Origin: Cellulomonas sp. APG4
GTDB lineage: Bacteria > Actinomycetota > Actinomycetes > Actinomycetales > Cellulomonadaceae
Direction of reading: 5' to 3'
DNA: 64,000 nucleotides
Assembly (NCBI RefSeq): GCF_009996735.1
Contig: NZ_JAACYI010000001.1
Span: forward strand, 132,522 to 196,521
Of this stretch, positions 47,071 through 54,523 are shown in pieces. A program made the position numbers and the translations under genes. The notes under the pieces were generated by a model that was not told the origin of the DNA, did not search any database, and saw only the letters and a program-made list of their open reading frames with translations. Position 1 is the stretch's first letter; each line of letters begins with the position of its first letter.

Positions 47071-47750
47071 TGGCCCGCCGACGCGGATTCCCGCTCGTCG
47101 AGCATGTCGTTGAGGACGGTGAGCTCTGCGGTCTGGGAGCTGACGATCGCCTGCGCCAGGCGGCGCACATCGTCGTCCTGGACCAGGTCCAGGGCGGCCT
47201 GCGCCATCGCGACGCCGCCTTGGTGGTGGGCCACCATGAGCCGCAGGTAGCGGATCTCCGCGTCCACGTCGACGGCCTCGTCCAGCTGTTCCAGGTCCTC
47301 TTGGGTTGCCATGCCGGGCATCACCGCATCGGAGGCGGGCCTCGTCGTGGTGTCGTCGCCGTGGTCCATGGTGCCCGCGCCGGGGTCGGTCATCCACTGC
47401 ATCGGCGCGGCCAGGCTGGCCTGCGGCAGGTCCCACTGCTCCAGCCAGCCGTACATCTGCCCAGCCTGCTGCTGCTGGGTCAGCATGATGTCCAGCGCCA
47501 GGGACCGGACCTCGGGATCCTCCGTGGCGTCACGGACCATCGTGGACATCTGCACCGCCTGGGCGTGATGGGCTTGCATGTCGCGGGCGAACCCAGCCTC
47601 GGCTGACCCCTCCACCGGCCGTGAGACAGGGTCGCCACCGTTCGTCAGGGCAGAGCCCGCGACCAGGCCGGCGACCCCGACCGCGGCGGCCACCAGGATC
47701 ACCACCGCAGCGGTCGGCACCCTGCGCGGCGCGGCAGCGATCTTGCTCAT
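47067..47750 (-). CDS. DUF305-domain membrane-anchored protein
   Basis: The protein has 227 residues. A signal anchor (about 14-40) precedes two ferritin-like DUF305 repeats: FARDMQAHHAQAVQMSTMV and, later, YLRLMVAHHQGGVAMAQAAL. Many His, Met and Asp residues (MQAHHAQAVQM, MDHGDD) suggest metal binding outside; DUF305 proteins often occur in copper and metal loci. The exact role is unknown. ATG 47750 shares a base with the upstream stop (TGATG). It is encoded between DUF3105 and resB. Confidence 0.88.
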   Translation of the reverse strand: MSKIAAAPRRVPTAAVVILVAAAVGVAGLVAGSALTNGGDPVSRPVEGSAEAGFARDMQAHHAQAVQMSTMVRDATEDPEVRSLALDIMLTQQQQAGQMYGWLEQWDLPQASLAAPMQWMTDPGAGTMDHGDDTTTRPASDAVMPGMATQEDLEQLDEAVDVDAEIRYLRLMVAHHQGGVAMAQAALDLVQDDDVRRLAQAIVSSQTAELTVLNDMLDERESASAGQ

Positions 47751-48388
47751 CAGGCGTCCACCCCACCGGTGCACGGCGCACCCGGCTCCGGGGTCTGCTC
47801 ACCCTGCTGGTACTTGACCACGAACTGCTCCAGGCGCGGGTCATCCGCCGTCTCCAGCGCCAGCTGGGTACCCCAGGCGCTGGCCACCACGGGCTCCTCG
47901 GGCAGCCCATCGAAGGGGCTGAGCAGCACGTACGCGTTGCCCTCGGCCAGGTCGGCCAGCTGCTGCACCTGGGCAGCCGGCAGGTCCGGGCTGTAGGTGA
48001 GCCACACGGCACCGTGCTCCAGGGAGTGCACCGCCAGCTCGCTGGTGATCGGCTCGGTGTACGTGCCGCAGTTGGCCCACACGCCCGCGTGGTCGCCACC
48101 GACCGGCGGTGTCTGCTCGTACTGCACCGGCTGCTGGACGTGGCCGGCCGTCAGGTCGCTGAAGGTCGCAACACCGTCGATGTCTCCGGCGGCTGCCTCA
48201 GCGACTTCGGCGGTGCGCCGCTGCTCGCCGACGAGCACGATAGCCGTCGCCGCGATGAGGGCCCCCGCCACGAAGACGCTCGTGCCGGTGATGACCGCGG
48301 TGCGGCGACGCTCGGCGCGCCGCTGCTGCTCGCGGATCTCGGCCAGACGGGCGGCGCGTTCGGCCGCTTCGTGCTTACGGTTCGCCAT
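47750..48388 (-). CDS. DUF3105-domain membrane-anchored protein
   Basis: The protein has 212 residues: a basic coiled start (about 1-30), one membrane helix (31-53) and an extracytoplasmic DUF3105 domain with TPPVGGDHAGVWANCGTYTEPI and VHSLEHGAVWLTYSPDL, where His and Cys residues could bind metal. The last residues include a Cys (GAPCTGG). The function of the family is unknown; it is frequent next to DUF305 genes in actinobacterial metal clusters. ATG 48388 has GAAAGG 9 bases upstream. Confidence 0.87.
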   Translation of the reverse strand: MANRKHEAAERAARLAEIREQQRRAERRRTAVITGTSVFVAGALIAATAIVLVGEQRRTAEVAEAAAGDIDGVATFSDLTAGHVQQPVQYEQTPPVGGDHAGVWANCGTYTEPITSELAVHSLEHGAVWLTYSPDLPAAQVQQLADLAEGNAYVLLSPFDGLPEEPVVASAWGTQLALETADDPRLEQFVVKYQQGEQTPEPGAPCTGGVDA

Positions 48389-48418
48389 CAGTAGGGGCCT
48401 TTCGCTCGTCGACGTCGT

Positions 48419-49165
48419 TCACAGGACAGTGGTGTAGCCAGAGATCGTGGACTGCATGGCGCGCATGAGGTGGTCCCACACCCCGGTGGCCAGCAGCAGA
48501 CCGGTGGTCATGAGCATGACCGCGCCAGCGCGCTTGATCCCGACGGTGTGCCGACGCGCCCATGTGGTCGCGGTCAGTGCCCGCCGCATGCCCAGCCCGA
48601 CCGCGATGAACGGAAGGCCCAGACCGGCGGCGTAGACGCCGGCCAGCGCCGCGCCGCGCCCGGCGCTGGCCTCGGTGAACGCCAAGGTCTGCACGGTCGC
48701 CAGGGTCGGTCCCAGGCACGGGGTCCAGCCCAGCCCGAAGGTGACTCCCATCAGCGGGGCGCCCACCAGACCGGACGTCGGGCGCAGCCGGGGCAGCAGC
48801 TGGCGCTGGGACCGGGGCAGCCAGCCGGCGAAGACCAGACCCATGACCACGACCACGACGCCCAGGACACGGGTGAGCACCGCTTGCGAGGACTGCAGCG
48901 TCGCGCCCAGACCGCCGAAGAGGGCCCCGTAGGCGACGAAGACCGAGGCGAACCCCAGGATGAACAAGGCCGTACCCGCCACCACCGGACGTCGCCGCGT
49001 CGCGACACCCTCATCGAGCAAGGGGCCGCCAGCGACGTAGGACACGTACCCGGGCACCACGGGCAACACGCAGGGGGACACGAAGGAGACCAGCCCCGCC
49101 ACGGCCGCGACGACCGCGGCCGCAAGCAACGGGCCGGTCGCGACCAGATCCTGGACCGCGCTCAC
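48419..49165 (-). CDS. ccdA: CcdA/DsbD-like thiol-disulfide membrane transporter
   Basis: The protein has 248 residues with six helices. The two redox cysteines are in [13 protein letters not shown] and [10 protein letters not shown]. CcdA carries electrons across the membrane to reduce ResA, which in turn reduces apocytochrome c. GTG 49165 overlaps the ResA stop (GTGA). It is the third gene of the sensor-led cytochrome c operon. Confidence 0.93.
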   Translation of the reverse strand: MSAVQDLVATGPLLAAAVVAAVAGLVSFVSPCVLPVVPGYVSYVAGGPLLDEGVATRRRPVVAGTALFILGFASVFVAYGALFGGLGATLQSSQAVLTRVLGVVVVVMGLVFAGWLPRSQRQLLPRLRPTSGLVGAPLMGVTFGLGWTPCLGPTLATVQTLAFTEASAGRGAALAGVYAAGLGLPFIAVGLGMRRALTATTWARRHTVGIKRAGAVMLMTTGLLLATGVWDHLMRAMQSTISGYTTVL

Positions 49166-49839
49166 GACGACCCAGCGATCGGCGCGGCCAGGACCGTGTC
49201 CACCAGCGCGGTCAGGGTCGACTCCTGCACCGCGCCCAGGACGCGCGCCGCCGGCCTCCCGTCACGGTCCAGGAGCAGGGTCACCGGGACCCCGGCTCCG
49301 GGGAGGTGCTCGGCCAGGCTCAGCAGGGCCTTTCCATTGCTGTCGTCGATGCTCGGGTAGTTGATCCCGTAGCTCTCCTCGAACGCGATCGCCGCGGCCG
49401 AATTGTCGCGCACGTTGATTCCGACGAACCGCACCCCCTGGTCCGCGTACGCAGCCGACGTGGCGGCCAGGATCGGTGCCTCCTCACGGCACGGCGCACA
49501 CCACGAACCCCACACGTTGATCACCACGACATCGCCGCGCCATGCGGCGATGTCGATCGCCTCACCAGTCAGCCCGGTTCCCGACAGGGCCACCGGTTCG
49601 CCTCGGTCCTCGGGTGCGTATTCCGTCACCGTCCTGTTGCCCGCAGCCACCGGGGACCGTTCTGCCGCCGGGCCTTGGCCTGCCGACAGGAAGCCGGCCA
49701 GCTGGACCGCCACCACAGCTCCGGTGACGACGACCAGGGCCAGGAGGATTGCCCGCGGGCCGGTCAGTGGCCGGCCCGACCGTGCCGGGGCGGCCGAGCC
49801 TTGAGCCGGAGGTCCGCCGGCTGCGGTCGGCTCATCCAC
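49162..49839 (-). CDS. resA: ResA/TlpA-like membrane-anchored thioredoxin
   Basis: The protein has 225 residues. One membrane helix (about 29-52) anchors an external thioredoxin domain with the active site [13 protein letters not shown] and the cis-Pro region [10 protein letters not shown]. It should reduce apocytochrome c haem-binding cysteines using electrons from CcdA. GTG 49839 overlaps the ArsR-type gene by 8 bases, so it is coupled to the metal sensor gene. Confidence 0.9.
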   Translation of the reverse strand: MDEPTAAGGPPAQGSAAPARSGRPLTGPRAILLALVVVTGAVVAVQLAGFLSAGQGPAAERSPVAAGNRTVTEYAPEDRGEPVALSGTGLTGEAIDIAAWRGDVVVINVWGSWCAPCREEAPILAATSAAYADQGVRFVGINVRDNSAAAIAFEESYGINYPSIDDSNGKALLSLAEHLPGAGVPVTLLLDRDGRPAARVLGAVQESTLTALVDTVLAAPIAGSS

Positions 49840-50233
49840 TGACGGACGCCTTCATCAGCTCAGACTCTGCCGCCCACAGACTCTCATCCGGTGCGGCGAC
49901 GCCCAGGGCGTCCAGTAGCGCCGCGCCCAGGGATGTCAGCCGGCACATGACCAGCTTGCCTTGTCGGCGGGAGGTCACCAGGCCAGCGCGGCGCAAGACG
50001 CGCAGGTGGTGCGAGACCAGGTTCGGCGCGGCCCCGACGACCCACGCCAAATCGCAGACACACAACTCGGCCCCCAGGGCCAGGGCCATCGCCGTGCGAA
50101 GGCGCACCGGGTCCGCCAGTGCCTTGGCGGTGATCGCCATCGCCTGGGAGCGGTGCGCCTTTGGCAGTGCTGCACGGACTGCCTCGGCGCGCGACACGTC
50201 CAGGCACAGCAGGTCGCACCCCTCGGTCGCCAT
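49832..50233 (-). CDS. CadC-like ArsR-family metal sensor heading the cytochrome c operon
   Basis: The protein has 133 residues from ATG 50233. It shows the four CadC ligands: Cys6 and Cys10 in GCDLLCLD and Cys58/Cys60 in ELCVCDL, almost the numbering of CadC of plasmid pI258 (7, 11, 58, 60). The recognition helix is PNLVSHHLRVLRRAGL. It should release DNA when Cd, Pb, Zn or a related metal binds. It is the first gene of a seven-gene, overlapping operon (sensor, resA, ccdA, DUF3105, DUF305, resB, ccsB), implying metal-controlled cytochrome c maturation. A palindrome AACGAACGTT lies 11 bases upstream. Confidence 0.9.
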   Translation of the reverse strand: MATEGCDLLCLDVSRAEAVRAALPKAHRSQAMAITAKALADPVRLRTAMALALGAELCVCDLAWVVGAAPNLVSHHLRVLRRAGLVTSRRQGKLVMCRLTSLGAALLDALGVAAPDESLWAAESELMKASVSG

Positions 50234-50244
50234 ACGGTCATCGT

Positions 50245-50254
50245 AACGAACGTT
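50245..50254. promoter_or_regulatory. AACGAACGTT palindrome upstream of the CadC-like gene
   Basis: The near-palindrome AACG-AA-CGTT is flanked by ATC and GAT on the two sides and sits just upstream of the sensor start codon, a likely operator place. The same ten bases recur at 57251-57260, next to a P1B ATPase fossil. Confidence 0.4.
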
Positions 50255-50319
50255 GATGTGAGCATCGGCCGCCGATCGCACTCGTGGCGGTGCTCAACGC
50301 GAGGCCTGCTCGGGTTCCC

Positions 50320-50850
50320 TCACCGGGCACCGATCGTGCCGTTCTCGCTCGGTGTTGCGGGTGCGGGCTGTTGCAGGGTGGACAGCACCAGCAGGGCGGC
50401 GCCGGTGACGATGGCGGTGTCGGCGAGGTTGAAGGTCGGGAACCACCCGCTGTGCAGGTAGTCGGTGACGACGCCGTCTGCGGCGCGGTCGGCGAGGTTG
50501 GCGGTGGCGCCGCCGAGGACCAGGGCCAAGGCAGCCAGCCGCACGTTGGTGCTGGCAGCGGCGGTGCGCCAGGCGACCACGCCGACCGCAGCGGTGACGA
50601 TCGCGGTCACGGTCAGCACCAGCCATGCCGGTGCACCGGCACCGACGGAGAAGGCGACCCCGGGATTGTACGCCAGGCGCAGGTCGACCACGCCCAGGCT
50701 GATCACCCGATCCTGCAGCCCGTTCACCGCCCACGCCTTCACACCGAGGTCGGTGGCCGCGACCAGGACGACACCCACGCCTGCCGCCAGGCGTCGCCTC
50801 ACCGGTGAGACCGCCGGCCGGACCGGCCTGTCAGTGGTCGGGGCGGTCAA
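50320..50850 (-). CDS. lspA: Lipoprotein signal peptidase
   Basis: The protein has 176 residues with four helices. LspA motifs are present: AYNPGVAFSV, GGATANLADRAADGVVTDYL and TFNLADTAIV, with the two catalytic Asp residues in the last two. It cuts prolipoproteins before the lipidated Cys. The start is TTG 50850 overlapping the ATPase stop (TTGA), so translation is coupled to the metal pump. A P1B pump with a linked signal peptidase II recalls the pbrA-pbrB/C lead-resistance arrangement. Probably a second copy beside a housekeeping lspA. Confidence 0.92.
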   Translation of the reverse strand: MTAPTTDRPVRPAVSPVRRRLAAGVGVVLVAATDLGVKAWAVNGLQDRVISLGVVDLRLAYNPGVAFSVGAGAPAWLVLTVTAIVTAAVGVVAWRTAAASTNVRLAALALVLGGATANLADRAADGVVTDYLHSGWFPTFNLADTAIVTGAALLVLSTLQQPAPATPSENGTIGAR

Positions 50851-52814
50851 CGCTCGGCCATCGCTGCACGCTCGGCCTTCGCGGTCGTGTCTGGGATCGT
50901 GTCGTGGGGAAGGGGCCGCGTCCGGCCGGCGCGGACGCCGTTGGCGATGACGAAGACCTCGGCGACCTCGTGAACGAGGACCACGGCGGCCAAGCCGAGG
51001 ACACCGGTCAGGGCCAGGGGCATGAGCACGATGATGATCGCCAGGGACAGGCCGACGTTCTGGAGCATGATGCGCCTGGCCCTGCGGGCGTGGGCGAACG
51101 CCTGGGGCAGGTGACGCAGGTCCTCGCCCATGAGCGCGACGTCGGCGGTCTCGATCGCGACGTCGGTGCCCATCGCGCCCATCGCGATGCCGAGGTCGGC
51201 GGTCGCGAGGGCGGGGGCGTCGTTGACGCCGTCGCCGACCATCGCGGTGCGGCGCTGGGTGCGCAGCTGGGCGACCAGTGCGGCCTTGTCCTCGGGTCGC
51301 AGATCTGCGTAGACGTCCTGGATGCCGACCTCGCGGGCCAGGGCGGTCGCGGTCAGTGTGTTGTCGCCGGTGAGCATGGTGACGTGGTATCCGTCGCGGC
51401 GCAGCTGGGCCACGACCTGCGCGGCCTCGGGCCGCAGCTCGTCGCGCACCGCGACGGCACCGAGCAGCGTGCCGTCCTCCTCGATCAGGACGGCGGTCGC
51501 GCCGGCCTGCTGCATCCGCTCCACCTCACCGGCCAGGGACCTGGCGTGGACCCAGCCCGGTCGCCCGAGACGGACCGGCCGACCCTCGAACGTCCCGATG
51601 AGACCCGCCCCCGGTACGGCCTCCACGTCGCTCGCGGGGCTGAGTGCGGGTACGGCGGCCAGGATGGCGCGCGCCAGGGGGTGCTCGCTGCGCGCTTCGA
51701 GGGCGGCCGCGACCTGCAGGACGCGCGCCTCGGTCCGGCCGGGCGCGGCGACGACGGCCACGACGGCCGGGGCGTTGCGGGTCAACGTCCCGGTCTTGTC
51801 CAGGGCGACCCCGCGGATCGCGCCGAGGGCCTCCACGGCCGCGCCGCCCTTGATGAGCACACCCTGCTTGGAGGCGGCCCCGACGGCGGCGACCACGGAC
51901 ACCGGGACGGAGATCGCCAGGGCGCACGGGGACGCTGCGACGAGCACGACCAGGGCCCGCTCGATCCACGTGCCCGGGTCGCCCAGGAGGCTCCCGGCGA
52001 CGGCGATGAGCGCGGCGGCGATCATCACACCGGGCACCAGCGGCTTGGCGATGCGGTCGGCCAGGCGCTGCGCTTCGCCCTTGCGGGACTGCTCGGCCTC
52101 GACGATCCGCACGATCCGCGCCAGGGAGTTGTCCTGCGCGGTGGTGGTCACCTCTACCTCGAGGACCCCGGATCCGTTGATCGACCCCGCGTAGACGTCC
52201 TGCCCGGCTCCGGCCTCCACGGGCACCGACTCACCGGTGATGGCCGAGACGTCCAGGGCGGTGCGACCGGTGCGGATGATCCCGTCCGTGGCGACCCGCT
52301 CCCCGGGCTTGACCACCATCAAGTCCCCGACGCGCAGCTCAGCGGGAGCCACCGTGGTCTCTGCACCGTCGCGCAGAACCGTCGCGGTAGCGGGCACGAG
52401 GCTCAGCAGTGCACGCAAGCCGCGGCGGGTGCGGGCAAGGGAGTACTCCTCCAGGCCCTCGCTGATGGAGAACAAGAACGCCAGCGCGGCCGCCTCAGCG
52501 ACCTCACCCAGCAGCACCGCGCCGATCGCGGCGATCGTCATCAGTGTCCCGACGCCGATCTTGCCCTTGACCAGTCGCCGGATCGTGCTGGGGACGAACG
52601 TCCACGCACCGACCAGCAGCGCCACCCAGTTCAGCACCGTCCCAACTGCGGACTGATCCCTGGACCCTGCGACCAGGCCCGCCAGGAGCAGCACGCCGGC
52701 GACGGCGGCGAAGCGGAGCTCGCTGACCTCCCACAGCCGCTCGGCCTCGTGCTCCTCGGCTTCCTTGCCGCTGGGGGTGGTCTCGTCGTCGCTGCAGCCG
52801 CAGGCGTCGCTCAT
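50847..52814 (-). CDS. P1B-type heavy-metal ATPase with SPC motif
   Basis: The protein has 655 residues. Its short N-terminus has only a CGC motif and no folded metal-binding domain. The actuator has ITGES, the membrane motif is AASPCALAISVP, the phosphorylation site is DKTGTLT, followed by SEHPLA and GDGVNDAPAL; the last helix region includes VHEVAEVF. SPC instead of CPC and a His-Glu in helix 6 are features of the P1B-4 group (Co/Zn/Fe/Cd pumps), so the substrate is not certain. ATG 52814 overlaps the CmtR-like stop (ATGA), pointing to Cd/Pb control. Confidence 0.92.
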   Translation of the reverse strand: MSDACGCSDDETTPSGKEAEEHEAERLWEVSELRFAAVAGVLLLAGLVAGSRDQSAVGTVLNWVALLVGAWTFVPSTIRRLVKGKIGVGTLMTIAAIGAVLLGEVAEAAALAFLFSISEGLEEYSLARTRRGLRALLSLVPATATVLRDGAETTVAPAELRVGDLMVVKPGERVATDGIIRTGRTALDVSAITGESVPVEAGAGQDVYAGSINGSGVLEVEVTTTAQDNSLARIVRIVEAEQSRKGEAQRLADRIAKPLVPGVMIAAALIAVAGSLLGDPGTWIERALVVLVAASPCALAISVPVSVVAAVGAASKQGVLIKGGAAVEALGAIRGVALDKTGTLTRNAPAVVAVVAAPGRTEARVLQVAAALEARSEHPLARAILAAVPALSPASDVEAVPGAGLIGTFEGRPVRLGRPGWVHARSLAGEVERMQQAGATAVLIEEDGTLLGAVAVRDELRPEAAQVVAQLRRDGYHVTMLTGDNTLTATALAREVGIQDVYADLRPEDKAALVAQLRTQRRTAMVGDGVNDAPALATADLGIAMGAMGTDVAIETADVALMGEDLRHLPQAFAHARRARRIMLQNVGLSLAIIIVLMPLALTGVLGLAAVVLVHEVAEVFVIANGVRAGRTRPLPHDTIPDTTAKAERAAMAER

Positions 52815-53200
52815 CGTGCGCTCTCCTTGGTGATCGGGTCAGAGGTGGTGGGACGTGCGTAGGTGGGGCACAAGGCCACCGCGTTGCCGGTCGCGGCCAG
52901 CAGGCCCTCGGCCACAGCCAGCAGGTCCAGCAGCTCCGGGCGGGTCAGGTGGTAGACCGACGCGCGTCCCTGCGCGCGGTAGTCGACCAACCCGCACTCC
53001 CGCAGACAGGCCAGGTGTGAGGACACGGTGGACTGGCTCAGGCCCAGCTCGGTGCACAGGTCCACGACCCGCGCCTCGCCTGTCGCCAGGCGGCGCACCA
53101 GCGCCAGGCGCGTCGGATCGCCCAGCCCTCGGAACAACGCCCCCGCAGGCGCCAGCTCGACCCGGCCACTCACATCAGGACTTGCGATAATCATCGGCAT
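52811..53200 (-). CDS. CmtR-like ArsR-family Cd/Pb sensor
   Basis: The protein has 129 residues. In the recognition helix, HLACLRECGL gives Cys65 and Cys69, and Cys111 (ALCPTY) follows 42 residues later; CmtR of Mycobacterium uses Cys57, Cys61 and Cys102 in the same arrangement. It probably represses the operon sensor - ATPase - lspA until Cd or Pb binds. ATG 53200 (a second Met is two codons on) lies within the near-palindrome 53197-53210. The gene is divergent from cadD. Confidence 0.88.
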   Translation of the reverse strand: MPMIIASPDVSGRVELAPAGALFRGLGDPTRLALVRRLATGEARVVDLCTELGLSQSTVSSHLACLRECGLVDYRAQGRASVYHLTRPELLDLLAVAEGLLAATGNAVALCPTYARPTTSDPITKESAR

Positions 53201-53210
53201 GGATCGATGC
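53197..53210. promoter_or_regulatory. Near-palindrome at cmtR-like start
   Basis: GCATGGATCGATGC is a 14-base inverted repeat with one mismatched pair and overlaps the start codon of the CmtR-like gene, so it could be an operator acting on this gene and divergent cadD. Confidence 0.35.
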
Positions 53211-53327
53211 TAGCGCCCCTCGGGTGTGGATTCGACCCCGGTCGTCCTCTCTATCGGCCGCCCCCGCCACAGCCGCGAAGTAGCGCGCCGGCGCCTCGCA
53301 CCGCAACCAACCGAAAGGGCCCCCTCG

Positions 53328-53921
53328 ATGGACCTGGCCGTAGCCGCCCTGCAAGCCGTCGGCCTGTTCCTGGTGACCAACATCGACGACATCATCGTGC
53401 TCTCACTGTTCTTCGCCCGCGGCGCCGGCGCCCCAGGCGCCACCGCCAAGATCATCGCCGGGCAGTACCTCGGCTTTGGCGCCATCCTCATCGCCTCCGT
53501 CCTGGTCGCACTCGGCGCCAACGCCTTCCTGCCCGAAGACGCCATCGCCTACTTCGGACTCATCCCCCTGCTCCTCGGCCTCTACGCCGCCTTGCGGGGC
53601 TGGCGTGGCCGCGACGACGACGATGACGACCCGGGCAAGGCCGCCGCCGTCTGGACCGTCGCAGCGGTCACCTTCGCCAACGGCGGCGACAACATCGGCG
53701 TCTACGTGCCGGTCTTCCTCACCGTCGGCCCCGCCGCGACCGCCGCGTACGCCGTCGTGTTCCTCGCCCTGGTCGCCGTGCTTGTCCTGGCCGCCAGGTA
53801 CGTCGCCACCCGACGACCCATCGCCGAAGTCCTCGAACGCTGGGAACACGTCCTGTTCCCCCTCGTCCTGATCGGCCTGGGCATCGTCATCCTCATCGAG
53901 GGCGGCGCCTTCGGGCTGTAG
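53328..53921 (+). CDS. cadD: CadD-family cadmium resistance transporter
   Basis: The protein has 197 residues with five to six helices. The family start FLVTNIDDIIVLSLFFARG and the middle motif FANGGDNIGVYVPVF are typical of CadD, with the Asp and Asn residues probably contacting the metal. A loop of six Asp (RGRDDDDDDPG) is unusual and may bind cations. ATG 53328 has AAAGGG about 10 bases upstream. Divergent from the CmtR-like gene, it probably shares its control and exports or sequesters Cd. Confidence 0.9.
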   Translation: MDLAVAALQAVGLFLVTNIDDIIVLSLFFARGAGAPGATAKIIAGQYLGFGAILIASVLVALGANAFLPEDAIAYFGLIPLLLGLYAALRGWRGRDDDDDDPGKAAAVWTVAAVTFANGGDNIGVYVPVFLTVGPAATAAYAVVFLALVAVLVLAARYVATRRPIAEVLERWEHVLFPLVLIGLGIVILIEGGAFGL

Positions 53922-54034
53922 AGCCGTTGTCCGTTGCCGGTAGCGGCGAGAAGGTCGTCGTCGGCGGGCGATTGCCGGTCACGGTTCTCCGCCGCCCCCT
54001 GACCTGCCGCCGATGCGCGAATGACGGTCGCGGC

Positions 54035-54424
54035 TCAGAGGTACCGACACACCGCGGTCGGGTCGCAGGCCCCTGGGTCAGGTTCGGCGGCGGCGTCCCG
54101 CAGCTCGGTGACGGTCTCGCGCAACGCCTGAAGGTGCGCGATCTGGCGGTCGAGCTGGTGGACGCGGCTGTCGAGCAGCTCGCGGACGTGGTGGCAGGGC
54201 GCCCCGCCGGCGTCTCGTACGTGCAGGACCTCTCGGATCTGCGCCAGGGTCAGGCCGGCGGCCTGACCACGGCGGATGAAGTTCAGTCGCTGGAGGGTCG
54301 CGGGCTCGTAGTCGCGGTAGCCGGTGATGGTGCGCTCGGGCGCCGGGAGGAGCCCCGCCTGTTCGTAGTAGCGCAGCGTCTTGGTCGTGGTGCCGCTCGC
54401 CTGGGCCAGCTCTCCGATACGCAC
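54035..54424 (-). CDS. merR: MerR-family metal-responsive activator
   Basis: The protein has 129 residues. The helix-turn-helix begins VRIGELAQASGTTTKTLRYYEQAGLL, followed by a dimerisation helix and candidate metal ligands Cys77 (GAPCHHV), Cys120 and Cys126 (ACDPTAVC). Cys spacing is between MerR and CadR/PbrR types. GTG 54424 has GGAGG 5 bases upstream. It is divergent from merA over a perfect MerR-style dyad, so it most likely activates merA with Hg(II) or another thiophilic metal. Confidence 0.88.
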   Translation of the reverse strand: MRIGELAQASGTTTKTLRYYEQAGLLPAPERTITGYRDYEPATLQRLNFIRRGQAAGLTLAQIREVLHVRDAGGAPCHHVRELLDSRVHQLDRQIAHLQALRETVTELRDAAAEPDPGACDPTAVCRYL

Positions 54425-54451
54425 ATCGCCTCCAGCTGCCGAGCCTACCGG

Positions 54452-54483
54452 CCTTGACCTTCCAGTGCGGTGGAAGGTCAAGG
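54452..54483. promoter_or_regulatory. MerR-type operator-promoter of merA
   Basis: Perfect 13-base arms CCTTGACCTTCCA (54452-54464) and TGGAAGGTCAAGG (54471-54483) surround GTGCGG. The left arm contains a -35 box TTGACC (54454-54459), and the spacing to a -10-like AAGGCT is about 20 bases, the overlong spacing that MerR proteins correct by twisting DNA. Confidence 0.85.
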
Positions 54484-54523
54484 CTGATGCCTGGAGCAAG
54501 GACCGGCGACGAAGGGATCTGGC

